The notes below the pieces were generated by a model. The model did not search any database, was not told the DNA's origin, and worked only from the letters and a program-made list of their open reading frames with translations. Positions 1 through 8,188 of a DNA stretch of 39,817 nt are shown here, piece by piece (position 1 is the stretch's first letter; each line of letters starts with the position of its first letter). Source of the DNA: Acidimicrobiia bacterium (GTDB taxonomy: Bacteria > Actinomycetota > Acidimicrobiia > Acidimicrobiales > MedAcidi-G1). A program made the translations under genes and the position numbers. Where the stretch lies: the NCBI GenBank assembly GCA_015658775.1, contig DQOF01000035.1, positions 1 through 39,817 of the forward strand, in the 5' to 3' direction.

Positions 1-529
<529 letters not shown>

Positions 530-589
530 GTTGCCGATCTGATCTGTGGATCAGACTTGCGGATCAGCAGGAGACCGGTCGGAGGCGAC

Positions 590-595
590 TACCGT
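590..595 (+). promoter_or_regulatory. Candidate leaderless promoter -10 box TACCGT
   Basis: TACCGT ends 9 nt before the ATG at 605, and no ribosome-binding site is correctly placed. This TANNNT-to-start spacing is typical of leaderless actinobacterial transcripts and favours 605 as the start. Confidence 0.4.
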
Positions 596-604
596 CAACC
601 ACCT

Positions 605-1474
605 ATGGGAGACGACAGCGACGATCCGGCTGGGAACGTCCAGGCTGGGAATGCGGGAGCGCCCGAGGAAACGGTGCGGTTCGAGATCCGGGACGAGGTC
701 GCCTGGATCACGATCGACAACACGGACCGTGGCAACGCGCTGACGCCGGGGATGCGCGACCGGATCGCGGGCCTGCTGGACGGCCTCAACGGGCGGTTCG
801 AAGCCCGGGCGGCCGTCATCACCGCCTCAGGTGACAGGCACTTCTGCACAGGCGCCGACCTGAGTGCCCCCCGGGAGCCGGCCCCCCGACCCGAGGGTGC
901 ACCGCAGCCTGCGGTGGGGGAGGTGCGGCGGATGATGCTCGACGGCCAACTGCGCCTCATGCCGGCCATCCTGGACTGCGAGGTGCCGGTCATCGCAGCG
1001 GTGAACGGCACAGCCGCCGGAATCGGGTGCCACCTGGCCCTCTGCTGCGACCTGGTGATCATGGCCGATCACGCCAGGTTCATCGAGATTTTCGCCCGCC
1101 GCGGACTGGTGCCAGACGGGCTGGGTGCCTGGATACTGCCGCGGCTGGTCGGGCTGCAGAAGGCCAAGGAACTGCTCTTCTTCGCCGAGGACATCCCGGC
1201 CGACGAGGCCCTCCGGCTGGGACTCTGCAACAAGGTGGTGCCGGCCACCGACCTTGTGGACGCGACGTCGGACTGGGCCGGGCGTCTGGCCTCGGGCCCT
1301 ACCCGCAGCCTCATGCTCACCAAGTGGCTGGTCAACCGCTCCCTCGACGTCGACCGCCGGACGATGGCGGACAACGAGGCGTGGGCCGTCGAGTTGAACA
1401 GCGGCACGCTCGATGCGCAGGAGGGGGTGGCGAGTTTCCGTGAACGGCGCCAGCCGTCCTGGCGTGGCTTCTGA
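605..1474 (+). CDS. Enoyl-CoA hydratase/isomerase family protein, PaaG-like
   Basis: A crotonase-fold acyl-CoA enzyme of 289 residues. The oxyanion-hole segments HFCTGADLSA (79-88) and GTAAGIGCHLALCCD (135-149) are visible. The two glutamates of classical enoyl-CoA hydratase are replaced (His in CHLA, Phe in EIFARRG). The Asp171 of GLVPDGLGAW matches the catalytic aspartate of PaaG-type isomerases, and the C-terminal EGVASFRERRQPSW also fits that family. It is therefore more likely an isomerase than a hydratase. The N-terminal 20 residues are low complexity, so a GTG at 674 preceded by GAGGAA is an alternative start. Substrate unknown; a small gene begins 8 nt downstream. Confidence 0.85.
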   Translation: MGDDSDDPAGNVQAGNAGAPEETVRFEIRDEVAWITIDNTDRGNALTPGMRDRIAGLLDGLNGRFEARAAVITASGDRHFCTGADLSAPREPAPRPEGAPQPAVGEVRRMMLDGQLRLMPAILDCEVPVIAAVNGTAAGIGCHLALCCDLVIMADHARFIEIFARRGLVPDGLGAWILPRLVGLQKAKELLFFAEDIPADEALRLGLCNKVVPATDLVDATSDWAGRLASGPTRSLMLTKWLVNRSLDVDRRTMADNEAWAVELNSGTLDAQEGVASFRERRQPSWRGF

Positions 1475-1481
1475 GGCCGGT

Positions 1482-1694
1482 GTGGTGCCGCGATCAATCT
1501 TGGACGAGGCAGGACGGGTGGCCGTCGATGACCATCTCTGGATAGCCGAGACCGCCATACGGCACTGGGTCTCGGACAGGGCCGACGAGAACTGGGACCA
1601 GGGGTCCTGGGGCATGGTCGACTACGCCAGGTCCAAGGGGTGGACTGACGAGGCCGGCACACATCTCAGAGCCCACATCGACCGAGTCGACTGA
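1482..1694 (+). CDS. Small hypothetical protein
   Basis: A predicted 70-residue acidic protein with a tryptophan-rich centre ([16 protein letters not shown] and [19 protein letters not shown]). I do not recognise a family. It starts at GTG 1482 (or 1485) with GAGG just upstream, 8 nt after the crotonase stop and 30 nt before the selenoprotein candidate, so it probably belongs to the same transcription unit. The composition looks like real protein rather than a shadow frame. It has no signal peptide or membrane segment. Confidence 0.6.
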   Translation: MVPRSILDEAGRVAVDDHLWIAETAIRHWVSDRADENWDQGSWGMVDYARSKGWTDEAGTHLRAHIDRVD

Positions 1695-1724
1695 GCGGCC
1701 AGCCGGTCGAGACAGGAGGGATCC

Positions 1725-2111
1725 GTGGCCGACCTGACCATCTTCCACAACCCGCATTGACACGCGTCCAAGAACGCCCTGGCGGTCGCCGGGGAACTGG
1801 GCGTGGAGGTCGACATCGTTCTCTACATGAAAGAACCGCCGGACGAGGCACTGCTGGGTCGGATTGCCGGAGGGCTCGAGGGTCCGGTCGAGGACCTGGT
1901 CAGGAAGGACTCGCAGTTCAAGAAGCTGGACCTGGTTGCCGACGACTATGTCGGCAACGCCGACGCAGTGGTCGGGCTGCTGGCACGGCGAAAGGCACTA
2001 CTGCAGCGACCGGTCCTGGTCAGGGGCGACATCAGAGGCGACGGACCGCTGCAGGCATGTGTCGGTCGCCCCAGGGAGAAGCTCTACGAGTTCATGGGAG
2101 GTGGCGGTTGA
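1725..2111 (+). CDS. arsC: ArsC-family protein, probable selenoprotein (in-frame TGA = Sec12)
   Basis: A thioredoxin-fold protein of 128 residues aligning with glutaredoxin-dependent arsenate reductase. GTG 1725 has a strong AGGAGG five nt upstream. The N-terminus reads [10 protein letters not shown]-(TGA 1758-1760)-HASKNAL, matching ITIYHNPACGTSRNTL of R773 ArsC, so the TGA falls exactly on catalytic Cys12. Arg60, the Arg of LLQRPVLV (95) and the Arg of VGRPREK (115) match the three substrate-binding arginines known in ArsC. The frame is open for the full family length on both sides of the TGA, and a SECIS-like hairpin follows at once. I infer selenocysteine; a TGC-to-TGA mutation or sequencing error is the alternative. 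Without readthrough only 11 residues would be made. The role could be arsenate reduction or another thiol redox reaction (YffB/Spx relatives). TTG of the next gene overlaps the stop. Confidence 0.8.
1761..1805 (+). promoter_or_regulatory. Candidate bacterial SECIS element
   Basis: This hairpin starts directly after the in-frame TGA. The lower stem is CACGC (1761-1765) with GCGTG (1801-1805), then CCA (1768-1770) with TGG (1798-1800) beyond a GU bulge. The apical stem is CCCTGGC (1777-1783) with GCCGGGG (1788-1794), seven pairs with one U-G wobble. The loop is GGUC (1784-1787), the same loop sequence as the E. coli fdhF SECIS, and its guanines lie 24-25 nt after the TGA, inside the range known for bacterial SECIS elements. 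Expected role: binding SelB to place selenocysteine. Confidence 0.65.
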
Positions 2112-2625
2112 GCGTCGATCCCGGATCGGAACGCCCGGACCAACCTGGTGTGGCGGCGACGGCGGACCTCTGCGACACGCACGGTGACCGGGTCACGGTG
2201 CTGGAGGGCGTGTTCGCCTCCTACGGCGGCCGGGCCGTGTTCTGCGGTCCGATCGTGACCCTCTCGGTGTTCGAGGACAACTCGCTGGTGCGTGACGCGC
2301 TCGAAGAGCCGGGCGACGGGCGCGTCCTGGTGGTCGCAGGAGGCGGTTCGACGCGGTGTGCGCTGTTGGGGGGAACCTGGGGCGTCTGGCCGAGGCCAAC
2401 GGCTGGACGGGAGTGTTCGTCGACGGATGCGTTCGCGATGTCGCCGAAGTCCGGGATGCCGCCGCGGGCGTGAGGGCCCGTGGAACCAGCCCCAGGAAGA
2501 GCGTGAAGAAGGGTGCCGGGGAGCGGGGCATTCAGGTGACGGTCGGTGGTGTCGACCTGATGTCGGGCCAGTGGCTCTGGGCCGACCCGGATGGAATCGT
2601 CGTGTCCGACGGGCCCCTCGGTTGA
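2108..2625 (+). pseudogene. RraA-family protein, interrupted by a -1 frameshift
   Basis: Two frames together encode one complete RraA-like protein of about 172 residues, a family that includes 4-hydroxy-4-methyl-2-oxoglutarate aldolases and oxaloacetate decarboxylases. TTG 2108 overlaps the preceding stop and has GGGAGG six nt upstream. The first frame gives [13 protein letters not shown] and [12 protein letters not shown]; the second, from AAC at 2374, gives [32 protein letters not shown] and ADPDGIVVSD. The substrate-binding GG-R-LGG and GCVRD motifs are both intact once joined. The shift lies in six G's at 2368-2373, where a seventh G would restore one frame. Without a shift the first frame ends at 2473. 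It may be a homopolymer error, a real mutation or programmed frameshifting. Confidence 0.75.
2368..2374 (+). other. G-GGG-GGA slippery-type heptamer in the RraA gene
   Basis: Read in the upstream frame (TTG GGG GGA ACC), these bases fit the X-XXY-YYZ rule for -1 slippage, and the product after slippage matches the family exactly. A missing G in a homopolymer explains the data equally well. Confidence 0.4.
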
Positions 2626-2659
2626 GCAGACCGGAGCCGGGCCCGCGTATCGACGGAAA

Positions 2660-3481
2660 CTATGGAAAGACGGGTGGGCGTCGCTCGCGGAGGGCAGTGA
2701 CGCCCTCGGTGAACTCGGGGCCCGCCATGTGGACATCGAGCAGGCGTCGTGCCTCGTGGACGGATGAGGCGGCGTCGATGTGGAGGTCCGTGTACACCTG
2801 CCGTCGAGTGGCGGCCAGGCTGGAGCGGGCCACGGGCCCGAGGAACTCGTCGATCCATGAGTGGACGTGCGCCATCAGGTCGTCGGCCGGCACCACGGCG
2901 TTGACCAGCCCCATCTCCAGAGCCTCCTCGGCGAGCACCACCCGACTGGTCAGCAGCAGGTCGTTGGCACGGCCGAGACCGATCAGGCGTGGAAGCAGCC
3001 AGGAGAGCCCGTATTCGGCCGCCAGGCCCAGCTTGCCGTGTACGGCCGTGAGCTTGGCTCGGGCGACGGCGAACCGGATGTCGGCGTAGCAGGCCAGCAC
3101 GAGGCCCACCCCTGCCGCCGCCCCGTTCACTGCGGCGATGACGGGCTTGGTGAGACCGAAGTGGTAGGCGAAGTCGGCGTCGAACGCGGGGTTCACGCCG
3201 TATCCGGGAAGGGCGATGTCGTCGGGTGTACCCGGTACGTACCCGCCTGCCGCGATGTGTCCCGACAGCGCGTCCGCGTCGGCGCCCACGCAGAATGCGC
3301 CGCCTTTCGGGTCGCCGGTGACCACGATCACCTTCACAGCCCGGTCGGCCTCGGCCCGCTGCAGGACCCACCGGTACTCGGTGTGCATGCGTCCGGTCCA
3401 GGCGTTGTGCCGGTCGGGTCGTGACAGCGTGATCACGCAGGTCGAGCCGACGAGTTCGGTGCGCACGGTCCTGAGGTCCAT
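2660..3481 (-). CDS. Enoyl-CoA hydratase/isomerase family protein
   Basis: A 273-residue crotonase. Visible parts are the LSRPDRHNAW start, the oxyanion-hole FCVGADADAL, the second hole segment GAAAGVGLVLACYADIRFA, GLAAEYGLSWLLPRLIG with a Glu at the active-site loop, and the C-terminal EGVTALRERRPP. It probably hydrates or isomerises an unsaturated acyl-CoA in lipid or aromatic breakdown. The start is ATG 3481; the frame is open to 3907, but the extra part lies opposite the alcohol dehydrogenase and does not resemble the family. There is no Shine-Dalgarno; a TAACTT box ends 7 nt before the ATG. It is divergent from the alcohol dehydrogenase. Confidence 0.9.
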   Translation of the reverse strand: MDLRTVRTELVGSTCVITLSRPDRHNAWTGRMHTEYRWVLQRAEADRAVKVIVVTGDPKGGAFCVGADADALSGHIAAGGYVPGTPDDIALPGYGVNPAFDADFAYHFGLTKPVIAAVNGAAAGVGLVLACYADIRFAVARAKLTAVHGKLGLAAEYGLSWLLPRLIGLGRANDLLLTSRVVLAEEALEMGLVNAVVPADDLMAHVHSWIDEFLGPVARSSLAATRRQVYTDLHIDAASSVHEARRLLDVHMAGPEFTEGVTALRERRPPVFP

Positions 3482-3488
3482 TCCGGCG

Positions 3489-3494
3489 AAGTTA
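3489..3494 (-). promoter_or_regulatory. Candidate leaderless promoter -10 box TAACTT
   Basis: On the minus strand TAACTT ends 7 nt upstream of the ATG at 3481, with no ribosome site between them. Confidence 0.4.
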
Positions 3495-3629
3495 GCGGTC
3501 CGACGGACCCCGCAACGGTCCGAGCGCCGCCTTCTCCTTGCGGCCACCGGTCCGCTACGTTCGACACACCGGAACAGTCCGTCCACATGCCCGTAGGCCA
3601 TCAGGCCGAAACGCCACCAGGGAGATGCA

Positions 3630-4712
3630 ATGCTCGCCGCGATTCTGGAATCCGTGCCCACCGACAGCCTCCTGCTCGCTGACGACGTCACGTTGCGTGA
3701 CATGGCGCCGGGAGACGTGAAGGTGAAGATCGCCCACAGCGGCGTGTGCCACTCCGACCTTTCGGCGATGAACGGCACCATTCCCCAGCCACCGCCATGC
3801 GTGCTCGGCCACGAGGGCTCGGGGGTTGTCACCGATGTGGGCGACGGCGTGACCCACGTGGTGCCCGGCGACCACGTGATCATCGCCTTCGCGCCTCCGT
3901 GCGGCACCTGCGCCTACTGCACCGGTCGCCACCAGCCGAACCTGTGCATCAACGGCCTCGTGGCCATGGGCTCGGCACCACAGTTCCGTCGGGGCGACAC
4001 CATTGTGGGTTCCATGACCGGTTGTGGCACCTTCGCAGAGGAGACGATCGTTCCGAGCATCGCCGCCATAAAGATCGACGACGACGTGCCACTGGACGTT
4101 GCCGCCCTCATCGGCTGCGGGGTGACCACGGGGGTGGGTGCCGCCATCAACACGGCCAAGGTCACCCCGGGTTCGTCCGTACTAGTGATCGGGGCGGGTG
4201 GAGTCGGCGTTGCGGCGATCCAGGGGGCACGAATCGCCGGAGCTGCGGCGATCGTGGCCGTCGACCTTCACGAGGGGAAGTTGGACCGGGCCAAGTCGTT
4301 CGGTGCCACACACGGCGTCCTGCCCGACGACATTCCGGCAGCGTTGGCCGAGATCACGGGTGGTGAGGGCTTCGACTTCACCATCGAGTGCATAGGCATG
4401 TCGACCACCATGCGCCAGGCTTTCGACCTGACCCGACGGGGCGGCACCTGCTGCATAGTCGGAGTGGGCCGCATGGAGGACACGTTCGAGTTGTCGGCGT
4501 TCGAGATGTTCTTCTCCGAGAAGACGCTGATCGGTTCCATGTACGGCGGGGCCGATGTGCGGACCGACTTCAACAGGTTCCTACGCCTCTACAAGGCCGG
4601 CCGACTCGACCTGGACGGCATGATCTCCCGCCGCATCAAGTTGGACGAGGTCAACGATGCACTGGGGGCCCTGGGCGATGCCGACGTGATCCGCCAGATC
4701 ATCGACTTCTGA
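3630..4712 (+). CDS. Zinc-dependent alcohol dehydrogenase
   Basis: A 360-residue medium-chain dehydrogenase that interconverts an alcohol and aldehyde or ketone with a nicotinamide cofactor. Catalytic zinc ligands are Cys40 (SGVCHSD), His61-Glu62 (LGHEGSG) and Cys163 (IGCGVTTG). The structural zinc site is Cys91, Cys94, Cys97 and Cys106 in PPCGTCAYC...NLC. The Rossmann motif GAGGVG is at 188-193, with Asp in VAVDLHEGK favouring NAD. The four-cysteine lobe and overall layout resemble class III-like enzymes. AGGGAG at 3619-3624 supports the ATG. A 75-nt gap separates it from the DUF35 genes. Substrate unknown. Confidence 0.93.
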   Translation: MLAAILESVPTDSLLLADDVTLRDMAPGDVKVKIAHSGVCHSDLSAMNGTIPQPPPCVLGHEGSGVVTDVGDGVTHVVPGDHVIIAFAPPCGTCAYCTGRHQPNLCINGLVAMGSAPQFRRGDTIVGSMTGCGTFAEETIVPSIAAIKIDDDVPLDVAALIGCGVTTGVGAAINTAKVTPGSSVLVIGAGGVGVAAIQGARIAGAAAIVAVDLHEGKLDRAKSFGATHGVLPDDIPAALAEITGGEGFDFTIECIGMSTTMRQAFDLTRRGGTCCIVGVGRMEDTFELSAFEMFFSEKTLIGSMYGGADVRTDFNRFLRLYKAGRLDLDGMISRRIKLDEVNDALGALGDADVIRQIIDF

Positions 4713-4787
4713 TCCTGCCCGCAGGTCCGGGGCCTGAGGATCGACACGCCCACGGCGGCAGGACGGACTCACGAGAGGTGGACGACA

Positions 4788-5246
4788 GTGGGTGACGGCG
4801 GCGGGCTCCGGGCCGACCTGGTCCTGGAGTATCCGTTCACCCGTACGACGGGTCCGGTCATCGGTGCGTTCCTCACCGGCCTGCGGGAGGGCGTCATAAC
4901 CGGGATCAGGCGGTCGGACGGCACGGTCATGGTCCCACCGGTCGAGTACGACCCGGTCACCAGCGAGCCCCTCACCGAGATCGTCGAGGTCGCCGCGTGT
5001 GGCGAGGTGGTCTCGTGGACCTGGGTGGATCCACCCCGCCCACAGTCGCCGTGGGACGAACCCCACGGGCTGGCCCTGATCATGCTGGACGGAACCGACA
5101 CACCGTTGCTGCACGGTGTGCTCGTCGGGTCGGCTGCAGAGCTGTGGACCGGGATGCGGGTCGAGGCTGTGTGGCGTGACGAGAGGGTCGGCCACATCTG
5201 CGACCTGGCGGGGTTCGCCCCCGAGGTCCCGGGAGCGGTGGCATGA
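4788..5246 (+). CDS. DUF35-type OB-fold protein, zinc ribbon lost
   Basis: A 152-residue OB-fold protein of the DUF35 family, which usually partners thiolase-fold enzymes. The family pattern is seen in LREGVITGIRRSDGTVMVPP and the GEVVSWTWV and GMRVEAVW strands. The CxxC pairs that normally form the N-terminal zinc ribbon are replaced (RRSDG and YDPVT). GTG 4788 has GAGAGGTG upstream. The stop overlaps the ATG of the next gene (ATGA). Position before two thiolase-like genes implies it is a subunit of their complex, as ChsH2 DUF35 is with Ltp2 in steroid side-chain cleavage. Confidence 0.8.
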   Translation: MGDGGGLRADLVLEYPFTRTTGPVIGAFLTGLREGVITGIRRSDGTVMVPPVEYDPVTSEPLTEIVEVAACGEVVSWTWVDPPRPQSPWDEPHGLALIMLDGTDTPLLHGVLVGSAAELWTGMRVEAVWRDERVGHICDLAGFAPEVPGAVA

Positions 5247-5854
5247 GCGATCCGGACGTCCCTCCGTCTGCCCTCTCGGGTGACGTGACGTTGCCCGCCG
5301 TGCTCCGGGATGTCGAGCCCGTGCGATCCGTCCGGACACCGATACGCCTCGAGTACAGCGTCACGGCCGGCTCGGCCGCCGAGGCGTACCTACGGGCCTA
5401 TGCCGAGAAGAGGATCGTCGGCCATCGTTCGCCGGTCGATGGAGCCGTGTTCATCCCACCGCGGGGAGTGGATCCACGCTACGGACAGGAGACCGCCGAG
5501 GAGGTCGAGCTGGCCCACACGGGCCACGTCGGCAGCTTCTGCGTCACCCACCTGCCGATCCCGGGCCGCTCCGACCTGGTCCCGCCGTATGTGAGCGCCT
5601 GGATCCACCTGGACGGATCCGCCATCGGCTTCCTAGGCCTGGTCGCCGGTTGTGCCAACGAGGACGTGCGTATCGGCATGCGGGTGCGTGCGGTGTGGAA
5701 GCCGGACGGCGAGCTGGGCCCGACGAGCGAGAGCATCCTCCACTGGGAGCCGACCGGCGAGCCCGACGTGCCGTTCGAGAGGGCCGGCAACAGGGCATGG
5801 CGGGCGGGCGGGCCGGACGGCCGGGATGGGCGGCAGGAGCGCGGCGATGCGTGA
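5243..5854 (+). CDS. Second DUF35-type OB-fold protein
   Basis: A 203-residue paralogue of the preceding gene. EAYLRAYAEKRIVGHR, VFIPPRGVDP, the LAHTGHVGSFCV strand and IGMRVRAVW correspond to the family. The zinc-ribbon cysteines are again absent. The C-terminus is a charged, glycine-rich tail (from about 180) likely to be disordered. Translation is probably coupled through the ATGA overlap, and its own stop lies 5 nt inside the next gene. Two such proteins next to two thiolase-fold proteins suggest a hetero-oligomer of four kinds of subunit. Confidence 0.8.
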   Translation: MSDPDVPPSALSGDVTLPAVLRDVEPVRSVRTPIRLEYSVTAGSAAEAYLRAYAEKRIVGHRSPVDGAVFIPPRGVDPRYGQETAEEVELAHTGHVGSFCVTHLPIPGRSDLVPPYVSAWIHLDGSAIGFLGLVAGCANEDVRIGMRVRAVWKPDGELGPTSESILHWEPTGEPDVPFERAGNRAWRAGGPDGRDGRQERGDA

Positions 5855-6902
5855 CGTGGCCGTCGTCGCCACGGCCCAGCACCAGGTGGCTGCACTCACC
5901 GGGACCACCGAGGTCCAGCTCATGGTGCCGCTCCTCAACGCCGTGAGGGACGCGATCGGCCTTACCCAGGCAGACATCGGCTTCACCTGCTCGGGTAGCA
6001 GCGACTTCCTGGCCGGCCAGGCGTTCTCCTTCGTACACACCCTCGACGCCGTCGGCTCGGTCCCGCCGATCAGTGAGAGCCATGTCGAGATGGACGGCGC
6101 CTTCGCCCTCTACGAGGCCTGGGTGAAGATCCAGACCGGTGCCGCCGACACCGCTCTGGTCTACGGCTACGGAAAGTCGTCGCCGGGGTCGCTGCGCGAC
6201 ATCCTGGCCCTCCAACTCGACCCCTACCACGTTGCGCCCCTCTGGCCGACCGCCGATGCGGTGGCCGCCCTGCAGGCCCGCCTGCTGCTCGAGTCGGGAG
6301 TGTCCGGGGCCGGAGAACTCGCCGAGATCGCGGTCCGGAGCATGCGACACGCCGTCGGCAGTCCCCATGCCGTGCGCTCATCGGCCGACGTGACCGTTGC
6401 CGACGTGCTCGCCGAGGCACCCGTAGCCGATCCGTTGAGGCCGAGCGACATCGCCGCTGAGGCCGACGGCGGGTGCGCAGTGGTCCTCGCAGCCGGTGAC
6501 TTGGCCCGTGGCCTCTGCGAGCGCCCGGCCTGGATCCGTGGCATCGACCACCGCATCGACGCACACGGCCTGGGTGTGCGGGATCTCACGAGGTCGCCAT
6601 CGGCGGCAGCGGCGGCCGTGAGAGCAGGCGCAGGCGACGACCGGCTGGACTTCGCGGAGTTGCACGGCCTCTACACCAGCCAGGAGGCCATCCTGGTGAG
6701 GGAACTCGACCTGGATGACGACCTGCTGGTCAACCCCTCGGGGGGTGCGCTCGCAGGCAACACCACGATGGCTGCCGGGCTCATGCGCATTGCCGAGGCT
6801 GCTGCCAGGATCAGCGCCGGCGAGGGAGACCGGGCTCTTGCCCACGCCACGTCGGGACCGTGCCTCCAGCAGAACCTTGTCTGCGTCCTGGAGGGGGAGT
6901 AG
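5847..6902 (+). CDS. Thiolase-fold protein without catalytic cysteine (A)
   Basis: A 351-residue member of the SCP2-thiolase-like group. At the usual nucleophile position it reads SESHVEMDGAFAL rather than a Cys motif. FAELHGLYTSQEAI corresponds to the thiolase His segment, and NPSGGALAGNTTMAAGL to the C-terminal GG loop. Loss of the cysteine argues against thiolysis and for an aldolase-like or structural role. ATG 5847 has AGGAG at 5835-5839 and overlaps the preceding stop. The partner thiolase starts 3 nt after its stop. Cytoplasmic, no signal peptide. Confidence 0.8.
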   Translation: MRDVAVVATAQHQVAALTGTTEVQLMVPLLNAVRDAIGLTQADIGFTCSGSSDFLAGQAFSFVHTLDAVGSVPPISESHVEMDGAFALYEAWVKIQTGAADTALVYGYGKSSPGSLRDILALQLDPYHVAPLWPTADAVAALQARLLLESGVSGAGELAEIAVRSMRHAVGSPHAVRSSADVTVADVLAEAPVADPLRPSDIAAEADGGCAVVLAAGDLARGLCERPAWIRGIDHRIDAHGLGVRDLTRSPSAAAAAVRAGAGDDRLDFAELHGLYTSQEAILVRELDLDDDLLVNPSGGALAGNTTMAAGLMRIAEAAARISAGEGDRALAHATSGPCLQQNLVCVLEGE

Positions 6903-6905
6903 GGC

Positions 6906-8069
6906 ATGTCCGGTGAGCGCATAGCCGTCCTCGGGGTGGGGCAGACGAAGTACCGGTCCACCCGCGGCGACGTGTCGATCGCCGGCCTCGTGCGTGAGGC
7001 CGCCTACCGGGCGCTCGAGGACGCACAGCTCGGGTGGGGTGACATCGACGCGGTGGTGATCGGCAAGGCTCCCGACTTCTTCGAGGGCGTGATGATGCCA
7101 GAGCTCTACCTGGCCGATGCCCTCGGGTGTGTGGGCAAGCCCATGCTGAGGGTCCACACGGCTGGTTCGGTCGGCGGGTCTACGGCGCTGGTCGCTGCGT
7201 CGCTCGTCCAGGCGCGCATCCACCGACGGGTCCTGACCCTCGGGTTCGAGAAGCAGTCCGAGTCCAACGCCACGTGGGCGTTGTCGCTGCCGCAGCCGTT
7301 CTCCGTGTCGGCCAACGCCGGCGCCGGCGGGTACTTCTCGCCGATCATCCGCCAGTACATGACCCGGTCCGGAGCGCCGGACCTGATCGGCTGCATGGTG
7401 GCCTTCAAGGATCGACAGAACGCCCTGCTCAATCCGTACGCCCACCTCCACCAGCACGACCTGACGTTCGAGAAGGTCGTCGAGTCACCGATGCTCTGGG
7501 ACCCCATCAGGTACTCGGAGACCTGCCCCTCCTCGGATGGAGCCTGTGCCATGGTCCTGGGTGACGAGGTGGCCGGCGATGCCGCCACCGGCCCCGTCGC
7601 ATGGGTGCACGGAACCGCCATGCGATCTGAGGCCAACAACTTCCCCGGTCGTGACGAGGTCAACCCCCTAGCCAGCCGGGACTGCGCCGCCGATGTGTTC
7701 CGGCAGGCCGGCATCACCGACCCGCGCACGCAGGTGGACGTGGTCGAGGTCTACGTTCCGTTCTCCTGGTACGAGCCGATGTGGCTCGAGAGCCTGGGGT
7801 TCGCCGAGCCCGACAACGGCTGGCGGATGGTCGAGGACGGATCCACGAGCCTCGACGGAGGTGACCTGCCGGTGAATGCCTCCGGTGGCGTTCTCTCGTC
7901 GAACCCGATCGGAGCGTCGGGCATGATCCGGTTCGCCGAGGCCGCGATGCAGGTCCGGGGCATGGCCGGCGAGCACCAGGTGGACGGGGCCCGCACGGCC
8001 CTCGGCCACGCCTACGGCGGTGGGGCGCAGTACTTCGCCATGTGGGTGGTCGGTTCCGAGAAGCCCTGA
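6906..8069 (+). CDS. Thiolase-fold protein, Ltp2-like retro-aldolase candidate (B)
   Basis: A 387-residue SCP2-thiolase relative. The start RIAVLGVGQTKY and the C-terminal ASGGVLSSNPIGASGMIRF are typical. The nucleophile region reads RVHTAGSVGGSTAL with no Cys, and the usual catalytic His region reads VVEVYVPFSWYE with a Tyr, plus YGGGAQYFAMW near the end. The steroid side-chain aldolase Ltp2 is a Cys-less thiolase that relies on tyrosines and needs a DUF35 partner, so a retro-aldol role on a hydroxyacyl-CoA is a reasonable inference. The true substrate is not shown. It is co-transcribed with the preceding three genes. Confidence 0.82.
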   Translation: MSGERIAVLGVGQTKYRSTRGDVSIAGLVREAAYRALEDAQLGWGDIDAVVIGKAPDFFEGVMMPELYLADALGCVGKPMLRVHTAGSVGGSTALVAASLVQARIHRRVLTLGFEKQSESNATWALSLPQPFSVSANAGAGGYFSPIIRQYMTRSGAPDLIGCMVAFKDRQNALLNPYAHLHQHDLTFEKVVESPMLWDPIRYSETCPSSDGACAMVLGDEVAGDAATGPVAWVHGTAMRSEANNFPGRDEVNPLASRDCAADVFRQAGITDPRTQVDVVEVYVPFSWYEPMWLESLGFAEPDNGWRMVEDGSTSLDGGDLPVNASGGVLSSNPIGASGMIRFAEAAMQVRGMAGEHQVDGARTALGHAYGGGAQYFAMWVVGSEKP

Positions 8070-8145
8070 CATGCAGGAGCGGCTCGCCCCGGCCGTTTGG
8101 TACGGGCTCTGTGGGACGGGTGCCGTGGAGTGGGCGCCGAGCGCC

Positions 8146-8151
8146 TACGAT
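8146..8151 (+). promoter_or_regulatory. Possible -10 box TACGAT before ferredoxin
   Basis: TACGAT lies 37 nt upstream of the ferredoxin start inside a 119-nt gap. The -35 region is poor, so this is a weak call. Confidence 0.2.
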
Positions 8152-8188
8152 CCAGGTGCCCACCGTCCAGCCTCGTGGAGGGGAACCG

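Noticed and set aside
1803-2111. Separate 102-residue gene starting at GTG 1803
   Set aside because: It lacks the N-terminal beta-strand and active-site loop of the ArsC fold, while a strong ribosome site and start lie at 1714-1725 in the same frame.
1757-2473. 238-codon plus-strand frame as one gene
   Set aside because: Only its part after 2108 resembles a protein family (RraA); the first part is a shadow of the ArsC-like gene.
3482-3907. N-terminal extension of the minus-strand crotonase
   Set aside because: It would overlap the promoter and the first part of the alcohol dehydrogenase; the crotonase fold begins at 3481.
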